From Thereva unica (lineage: Eukaryota; Arthropoda; Insecta; Diptera; Therevidae): DNA of 64,000 nt. Where the stretch lies: contig OX465284.1 of assembly GCA_949987705.1 (NCBI GenBank), positions 70,355,470-70,419,469 of the forward strand, read 5' to 3'. Every line of letters begins with the position of its first letter. Position 1 is the stretch's first letter. A program made the position numbers and the translations under genes. The notes beneath the pieces were generated by a model. That model was not told the DNA's origin. It saw only the letters and a list, made by a program, of their open reading frames with translations, and did no database searches. Shown here piece by piece: positions 57,195 to 64,000 of this stretch.

Positions 57195-58682
57195 CAGCGC
57201 CGGCCCTAGCCCTTGTTGAGGGTGGAGCGAGATTGTCTTTCGGCGCCCTTTGTTCGACGCTTTCACTTCACATAAACTGTATTTCCAGTTGTCATAGATA
57301 AAACTTTTTTCGAGTACTGCCGGCCTGCCATTTTCTTACGGGATTTTATCTCCCCTTTTGCAAGCCTTTATCTGTAGTGGCAATAGAGGAAGTATGTTTT
57401 CTCAGAGTTGCTTCCCCGACTTTTCGCCAACAGCACCACCTTTTATTTGGTTGATTGTATTGCATGGTTAGGAATTAGTAAGCTAGTAAGGTAGAGATGG
57501 TGGAGAGAGTCATCTTCTCGTTAAATGAGGCTTCTCCTGCCATAAGCCCAAGATTGCAATGTTCACCATCCTGACAACGTCATCTCTGTGTGGTGCACTT
57601 TGCGGAGTATTCTCCACTCCTACACCCTTAGGGTCTTCTTTTGGACCCCTATCCTTTCAACATAATGCCAGTGGGGTCTTCTGTTGCTGCCGCAAAGTGC
57701 CCGATTACAAAAAGGCGGCGCGGCAGCTTGTTCCCGTTTACAGCAACAAGGCTTGCTCCTTCCAAGGCTTAAAGCGCCCCATCATAGAGGGTGCACCAAC
57801 CTCGACTGACCTGGGCTGTTCTGAGCCCTGAGCCAATTCGGCAACCGCCTCCAGAAGACTTGCTTGCACGGTAACTAATTGTTTCGTGGTCAGAAGAGTC
57901 TCCGGATTGTTAGTCGCAAGCACGCCAATTCTGTTACTTTCCGCTATGTGACAGAAGGTCGGCTTTGGAGTCGTTCTAGACTTCATTATGGGTGCGTCCG
58001 ACTTTTCTGAAGGCTTTTCAAGCCAAAGCTTATGGCCAAAGCCAAAGTGATCTCAACGTACTGCATCCCTGCGTTTACGGGCTCAGACCGCCCTCCCTTT
58101 AGAGGAATCCCGAAAACTTTCCTTCACTGAGACATTCGACACCTTGAAGCATGGATCCAAAAATATCGAGCTGTCGGAGCCCCAGAAATGTTTGGAGCGT
58201 TAAGGAGTGCTCCATCTTCAAAAGTTTTTTAAGGTAATTTTATAAGAACGGTCGCCTATGGCAGAACTCCGTATCACCAATGGAAGGCTAATTCAAACCG
58301 AAGTTCGCCTAGTATCCGCAGTCCATCGTTAGTAGTACATTCACGCCGTACCATTCATAACTTCAGCACTAATGTTTACACATTAGGATTGCGGTTTTTA
58401 TAGAGTTTAGATCCACCGTATTCAGTCTGCTCCATGGATCTCGAGCAGGATGTGGCCCAAGGCTATGAACGATCGATCTTGGAACCACTGCTCCCTACTT
58501 GTGCCGTGTTCGAGTCATATTGATGAGTACATAGACTTGGCTGGCTACAAACAACGCCATCAAAAAGTGCCATCAAAATTTTGTTTTTTGCTCCAAATTG
58601 TTTTTCGCATTCATTTTGGCGCCCCTTACCACCTGGCGCCTAGAGCGACCGCTCCACTCGCTCTACCCTAGGGCCGCCGCTG
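57195..58682. mobile_element. hAT-type element with exact 8-bp duplication
   Basis: The left end CAGCGCCGGCCCTAG and right end CTAGGGCCGCCGCTG are imperfect terminal repeats, flanked by GTCTGGAC at 57187-57194 and 58683-58690. An 8-bp duplication and CAG...CTG ends are hallmarks of hAT elements. There is no transposase. The 1.5-kb interior includes a LINE ORF1 remnant on the minus strand, so it is non-autonomous or has taken up other sequence. Confidence 0.8.
57738..57986 (-). pseudogene. LINE ORF1 (DUF4780-like) fragment inside the hAT
   Basis: Minus frame NPETLLTTKQLVTVQASLLE then AVAELAQGSEQPRS and MGRFKPWKEQALLL. The pattern (Q-L-V-x-V-Q-x-x-L-L-E, then a R-F-K-P segment) resembles the start of the DUF4780 domain of LINE ORF1 proteins. 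It ends at a stop, and no zinc knuckle follows. Tentative. Confidence 0.4.
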
Positions 58683-59129
58683 GTCTGGACTCCCCCTCAT
58701 ATTTGGGGTTATGTACTCTCGAACCCAATATGACTCTAAGACGCCGACTATGCGAAACTTTATTTTACATATATCGTACAAGCACATGTTGTAAAATCCG
58801 TAGACTCTTGAATCCCAATCTACACATAAAAGTGAAATACCACTCATTCATCACCAAATCTCAGAAATCATAAAGCCGACAAAATTTAAATTTTGGCAGG
58901 TAGGCTCGTTATTCACAGCAGAAGTAGACCACCCGACATTTCAGGCGGCGCGGCGTGCAGATCACTTGGCTTGCTAGAGGACGATGCACTCTCGTACCAG
59001 GGAATTTTGCACACCCGAAACATTATCAGACCTTCTCATATGAAAAATGAACCTAATGCAATTATTAAATGCCACTTTAAGACGCTGGCGTTAGGACGAG
59101 TCAAATGAAATATACACCAACGAGCCATA
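58683..59129. other. No gene recognised
   Basis: Right copy of the hAT duplication at 58683-58690, then unassigned sequence. Confidence 0.4.
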
Positions 59130-60560
59130 AAGAAAATGAGGAACAACAAGAGATTTGATGAGTTTAGCTCGAATAGGTGAAGATAACCGACTGCCATGTA
59201 GCCACGAAGGCTGCTTTAGATTTTAAAGAGCATCAATACGACATGGTTACAGTAAGAGAGTTTGGAATTAACAACAATACCCAGGCTTTTGGCACATTTA
59301 ACGATTGGAGGAGGAATATTATCAAGTAAAAAAGGCGGGAAACCATCCCGGGACAGCGAGCAACGACTAAGGAAGAGTACTAGCGATTTAATTGGATTTA
59401 GTTTTAGGAAATTACTAGAACTCCACTCATTAATTTGGGTGCTATTAAGTTCAGAGACACAAAACTCAATCTGTTTAGGAGGACCCGAGATACATATATA
59501 GCAGCAGGTCATCAGCATAGAGATGAAAACAATAGTGACGGATCATTAATATAGAGAAAGAAAAGCGAAGGACCAAGAACCGAACCTTTAGGCACACCTG
59601 CAGGTACTCTAAGGAAAGAGGATGTAACATTATTATGCCGAACACACTGAGACCTACTAGAGAGAAGAGAACAGAAAAGACGAATAGAAGAAAAAGAGAA
59701 GTGATTGACTAAGTTTATAGATTAGATGCGAGTGAACTACAGAGTCAAATTCTTTGAGAAATCTAGAAGAACTAGTATTGCAATAACATGTTGATGAAGG
59801 GCAGAACGAAGATCAGTCGTTACCTTCAGTATAGAAGTTTCACAACGGAACGGATTTACGGAAGCCAGCTTGGAATTTAGAAAGGAAATTATAAGAATTA
59901 AGATTCCGCACGAGTGGAGTAAATATAATTTTCTCAAAGACTTTAGCGAAAAAAGGAAAAATACTAATAGGGCACAAATCAGACAAATAAGCATGGGAGG
60001 GCTTTTTAAGTATGGGAGTCACTATGTCCTTTTTTCAGAGTAGGGAGGTTGTCAGGCAATAGTTAAGAATATGCGTGATGGTTTCAACAATTAAAAGGGA
60101 GATAATCTTCAGAAAGCGAGGAGAAATTCCATCATAGCAAACGCTTTTGAACGAAGTGGAAAGCAATATTCCAAGAACTCAACGAAAATTAAAACCATGA
60201 ACGGGAATAGGAAAAGTAAGACAGTGTGGAGCTAGGAGAAGATAGAATGAAAGATGCATTGAGTAAGTTTACATCAACATCACAACAGTTAGCCTCAGAG
60301 GAATGAATGCCTAGAGAACGGAGATTAGACCAAGGTTGCTTAGTGGACAGAACAGGATCAAGTATACAGGAGTAATATTCACGCTTGGCCGATTTGACTT
60401 TGCTATTGACTAAGCTACGAAGAAGCTACTATTGACTAAGCTCGGGATACTCGTTCTGCGGTAGTGTCTATACAAGAACTCACGCTCAACAATCAAATTG
60501 CGGATTTCGTAAGAAAACCAAGGCCAAGTTGGAGTTTTACAACGTCTTCTTGTAACTAAA
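59130..60560 (-). pseudogene. CR1-like LINE relic (RT region)
   Basis: Read on the minus strand: RRRCKTPTWPWFSYEIRNLI (60490-60550), KKPSHAYLSDLCPISIFPFF and AKVFEKIIFTPLV (59930-60020), then FLSKFQAGFRKSVPL. LVLLDFSK (RT box A) lies near 59750, YADDLLLY at 59508-59519, and NEWSSSNFLKLNPIKSLVLF and KSLGIVVNSKLSY follow (59250-59420). Order and motifs fit a CR1/L2-type RT. Several stops and shifts are present. The 3' end is cut near 59216. Confidence 0.75.
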
Positions 60561-62029
60561 AAGACACATTGATTAAATAACAAGATCTGGAATACTTATC
60601 TTTGACTTTTCTTCTTCACCGCTTTCGCCACTGCTTTTACCTGTTTGATTTCTGTTTCGCTAAAAGGAAATAAATAACCTCTATGTTAGTATAACTTACT
60701 TTCTATTTTATCCACTACTTTTCATTTTTGTGAAGACGTAGCTTAGCTTATGCCTATGAGGCAAAATTTTGTATAATAAAATTTTAGGTATGGGCGAAAC
60801 AATTGAAACCTCTTGTACACATTTTCTTTTCTTTCGGGGACATTTCTACTGGAGCAATTTTGTAATAGGGAATACGGAAGCATTTTAGTTTCGGATAACA
60901 GTTTCGAGTAAATATCATTTCAATATTGTAATAGATAATAGGACCCTTGATATAACTAGTCATCAAGTAAGAGGTACTCATACCTTCTTTGGTGTTAGAA
61001 GAGCCTTTTTACGCATGGTGATAAGGTGTATTCCGAGCCTCGAGGAGAGGTATAATATTTGTTGAATAAAAAACATATTCAAATGTATTAATTAAATTTT
61101 AGGAAAAATCCACTAATATTCCCAAAACACCAAGATTTTGATGAGAAAAACAAAAACAGTTTTATTATTGGGTTTTAGTTTTGAAAAAAGAAAAACAAAT
61201 GGACTTCCAGGGGGAAACCCTTCTAAAATTAGAAAGAATTGAAAGACATGACGGTACAAGAAGAAAAAATCTTAAGAACTAATTGTTATAAATGGGAAAA
61301 TCCCCGATTCCTTCGAAAGGTATTTTGTTTTGTGGGAACAAGCAAGTCTAGATTTTTGAACGAGATGCTGATGTCGTCAGTCTCTTCACAGGTAGGCGTT
61401 AGTTTTTTGTAAGGAAACTTGGTAGTTGGGCTGCGTATTCGAGAAAACGAAGTGAATAAAATAAAATAATATTAATACCAGGATGTTAGCTACCACCATT
61501 GTGTTAAAAATATGTACCAGTTTTGTTTTGTTTATATTGACCGGTAATTGGTGATCAGCTGCACGTATATATGTTTACAATTGCATTATGTGAAAATTTC
61601 ATAGAGCGTGAAGATCAATTGAAACGTTATCATGTTAGTTATTTTTTTTCCTTTCAATTTGTTATTGAAGAGGTGGTAGTTCAAGGTCTTGATATTGGTG
61701 ATCAGGGTTCGGGACATGATGGTAATGTCGTTGAAATCGTAGATTTGTTTATGCGTGCCTATCACTTTATATATTTTACCGTACATATTTTTATTATATA
61801 TTGTTGAATAATTTACTAAATATTATTCTTGACACTACTTGGTTTAACAATATTAACTATTAGCTATTAAGCAATTAAAATATGTTCCACACTGAGAGAC
61901 GAAGGTCTGCATGTAAAACTTACTGGTGTACCAAATGCCCAACAAATTTCATTGTAACCATATGAAATTGTAACATTTTGGGCATTTTTAAATAATGGAT
62001 ATATGTAATTTTATTTTGATTAATTATTA
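60561..62029. other. No gene recognised
   Basis: AT-rich. Short ORFs on both strands (for example 60784-60981 minus, 61571-61807 plus) carry no motif. Confidence 0.4.
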
Positions 62030-62044
62030 AAGCAATTAAATTGT

Positions 62045-63025
62045 GAAATTCAGGATAAGAATCAGATACTCAAGGAATTAGTTAAAAACCTTAAAACCCA
62101 TAGCAATCAGAAAACTTTTGCTGAGGTGACACAAGTTAATAACAACAAACCTAACCTAAAAGCAGTTGATCTTTTAGTTGAGAAAAAAGCAGATGTAGGT
62201 GCAAGTTTCGACCATTTTAAGGAAGTTAAAAATAATTTATCAAATTCCGCCATACAAATTAAAAAAATATATACTAAAAAGGATGGATCCGTAATAGTAA
62301 GTTGTGCCAATGATGAGAATGCTGATGCTGCTAAACAACTTCTTATTAAAAAATGTGAGAACACAATTAGTGTATCAAAAGAAACCCTAAAAAAACCTAT
62401 TATGAAAATTGTGGGACTAGAAAACTCTTTTGACGGTAAAATTGAATGCCTACAAGAAGATATTAATAAAAGAAATTTCGCTACTCTACATGATAAATGT
62501 GAGGTTAAACACATATTCAAAACAAAAAAAGGAACATATAGTGCCATAATAGCTGTAACATCAACAATGTATTCTTTGATAAAAAATAATAAATATAGAC
62601 TTTATATTGGATATCAATGTTGTCCAGTGTATGATCACATAAATTCGATGCCCTGCTTAAAATGTGCTAGATTCAATCATACTAGTAAAAAGTGTAATAA
62701 TGATCCTATCTGTTTGATATGCGCTGGGGATCATTTAGTCGATAAGTGTCAAAATAAACAAACTCAAAAATGTGCTAATTGTACATACAGTAACCTTAAA
62801 TATGGAACAAAACACAACGTTGACCATATGGCATATGACTTGCAGAAATGTGGCATCTTGGCGAATAGAATTAATAAACTAATCAATTCAACAGATTACC
62901 CAACACAACCTCAAATTTCGGATATTTCAAGAAAAAGTTTTCACTACCTACGAAGGGAGAATCAAGAAGGGGATAAGCTGCCTAAGAAAAATACTATCGT
63001 GCCTACTAACGTTAAGCAACTATAG
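62045..63025 (+). CDS. LINE ORF1, nucleocapsid-like, N-terminus missing
   Basis: The frame is open from about 62024 with no ATG at the start, so the element is probably truncated. A coiled-coil-like start (KNQILKELVKNLKTHSNQKT) is followed by a domain with SAIQIKKIYTKKDGSVIVSC and MKIVGLENSF. Knuckles CLKCARFNHTSKKC and CLICAGDHLVDKC come next, with a third partial one (CANC). These are features of RNA-binding ORF1 proteins in CR1/I-group LINEs. There is no internal stop. The C-terminal part is basic. Confidence 0.65.
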   Translation, partial: EIQDKNQILKELVKNLKTHSNQKTFAEVTQVNNNKPNLKAVDLLVEKKADVGASFDHFKEVKNNLSNSAIQIKKIYTKKDGSVIVSCANDENADAAKQLLIKKCENTISVSKETLKKPIMKIVGLENSFDGKIECLQEDINKRNFATLHDKCEVKHIFKTKKGTYSAIIAVTSTMYSLIKNNKYRLYIGYQCCPVYDHINSMPCLKCARFNHTSKKCNNDPICLICAGDHLVDKCQNKQTQKCANCTYSNLKYGTKHNVDHMAYDLQKCGILANRINKLINSTDYPTQPQISDISRKSFHYLRRENQEGDKLPKKNTIVPTNVKQL

Positions 63026-63072
63026 TTGTACAAACTTTTTAACTACCAACCACGGGTGATAAATTCAAAATA

Positions 63073-64000
63073 TTGAACGATATACAAAATTCCTCTATCC
63101 CGTCTGAAAAGGTATTCAAATGTATAACTACACTTAATAATTTTTTTGTAAAACATAGTAAAGAAAATATTCTATATCTTAATATTAGGAGTTTACTAGC
63201 TAACTTTAATAAACTTATTATATTTTTAGAAAGTTTAACTACAAAACCTACAATAACAATATGCACTGAAACCTGGAATTTAAAATATTCAAATTTATTT
63301 AATATTAAAGGATACAAAATGTATTATAATAAAAGTGTAATTAACAAGGCTGATGGTGTGGTTGTTTACCTTAAGGATGAAGTCATTGAAAACACTGAAA
63401 TATTGAATTTTGGCAATCTTAAAATAATTAACTCCAAAATTAAAATTGACAACAATAAATTTCTTGAAATATCAGCAATGTATAGAAGCCATAAAATACC
63501 TGTCTCTCAATTCATACTAAATTTAAAACAATTTTTGTTTACCAAAAAGAACAGTAAGAATCACTTCATTATAGGGGACTTCAATATTGATATAATAAAT
63601 CTTAACATTTCTAGCCAAGAACATCTTTTAAATTTATTGGAAGCAAGGTATTGTCCTGGCTTTACTGGAATAACCAGACCATCAGTCAATGAAAATGGGG
63701 GATCATGCATTGATAATATGTATATTCTATAAATCTAATTCTATAAAAGCAAAAACTTTTAAACTAATTAATTCTTTAACGGATCATTACATACTATTTG
63801 TTTCTATAGACAAATTTAAATGCACTTATTTTAAAGAATGTTTTCCTATAATAGACCCTCAAAAAATTAAAAAATATGCTTTAAAACAAAATTGGAATAG
63901 TATATTATCGATGACTGATCCTAATCAAGCAACAGATACACTTATACAAATGATATCTTTTTGTGTACAAAGTGCTCAAAGCCTACAAAAGAAAACTCAT
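63073..64000 (+). pseudogene. LINE ORF2 start: endonuclease with one frameshift
   Basis: Endonuclease motifs: NILYLNIRSLLANFNKL, TICTETWN, GYKMYYN, GVVVYLKD, HFIIGDFNIDI, and TGITRPSVNENGGSCIDNM. The frame ends at 63732. A shift near 63715 leads to FYKSNSIKAKTFKLINSLTD and HYILFVSI, the S-D-H-like end of the domain, and on to the window edge. The catalytic E-T-W and GDFN are present. The first codon is not an ATG. The frameshift suggests decay, unless it is a sequencing error. Confidence 0.65.

Larger units (their letters stand above)
62030..64000 (+). mobile_element. CR1-like LINE, 5' truncated, running off the window
   Basis: Contains ORF1 with zinc knuckles, then an ORF2 endonuclease, and continues past the right edge before any RT is seen. 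Strongly AT-rich (Lys/Asn/Ile-rich proteins), unlike the Jockey element. The left limit is set by the start of the open frame and is approximate. Confidence 0.7.

Noticed and set aside
1..64000. CRISPR arrays, prophage or bacterial operons
   Set aside because: No spaced direct repeats of that type and no ribosome-binding-site-led gene strings; the sequence is clearly from an animal nuclear genome.

Overview
The window is a transposon-saturated stretch of an AT-rich insect genome, most likely a fly. Host genes use compact introns of 61-93 bp with GT-AG splicing. The mobile elements are families common in Diptera: Jockey-like, LOA/R1-like and CR1-like LINEs, copia, gypsy, Helitron, Helentron, and Transib-, Harbinger- and hAT-type miniature elements. 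I cannot fix the species from sequence alone. There is no prokaryotic signal.

The only host gene I can assemble is on the minus strand. Nine coding exons (A, B, C, D, X, E, F, G, H) run from an ATG at 41532 to a TAG at 12334. They join with consistent phases into a 649-residue protein with an N-terminal PH domain and a long tail containing several tyrosine motifs. Two introns, 24809-40692 (15.9 kb) and 13552-24499 (10.9 kb), hold most of the transposons. A probable last exon of a second minus-strand gene (41689-41865) ends 157 bp upstream of that ATG. A decayed copy of Alg12 (alpha-1,6-mannosyltransferase of N-glycan assembly) lies on the plus strand at 3724-6165. It is broken by frameshifts, stops and a Helentron insertion.

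Layout. 1-3700: inverted-repeat elements nested in one another. 3724-6165: Alg12 pseudogene with a Helentron that carries a 9-bp minisatellite and an endonuclease fragment. 6172-6618: copia relic. 9860-11530: gypsy pol relic split by a Transib-like MITE (CACAGTG ends, 5-bp CGGCG duplication). 12334-13551: exons H to E. 14830-22530: mariner relic and an RTE-like LINE split by two Harbinger-like MITEs, the second of which holds a 5.3-kb Jockey-like LINE. 24500-24808: exon X. 25600-29062: foldback element containing a Helitron and a small MITE. 29338-30683: TIR element. 30885-31191: tRNA-derived SINE. 31900-40000: LINE and copia relics and a second copy of that TIR element. 40693-41532: exons D to A. 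42600-45160: LOA-like LINE. 50817-54340: a LINE split by another LINE with a 13-bp target duplication, next to a Harbinger-like MITE. 57195-58682: hAT-type element with an exact 8-bp duplication. 59130-60560: CR1-like relic (minus). 62030-64000: CR1-like LINE running off the window.

The main story is layered transposition. Several insertions are resolved to the base by target-site duplications, which gives a relative order of events. I found no convincing undescribed gene system. The most unusual items are the RSS-like Transib MITE, the Helentron in Alg12, the exon stranded between two transposon-filled introns, and a frame-preserving 63-bp terminal intron.
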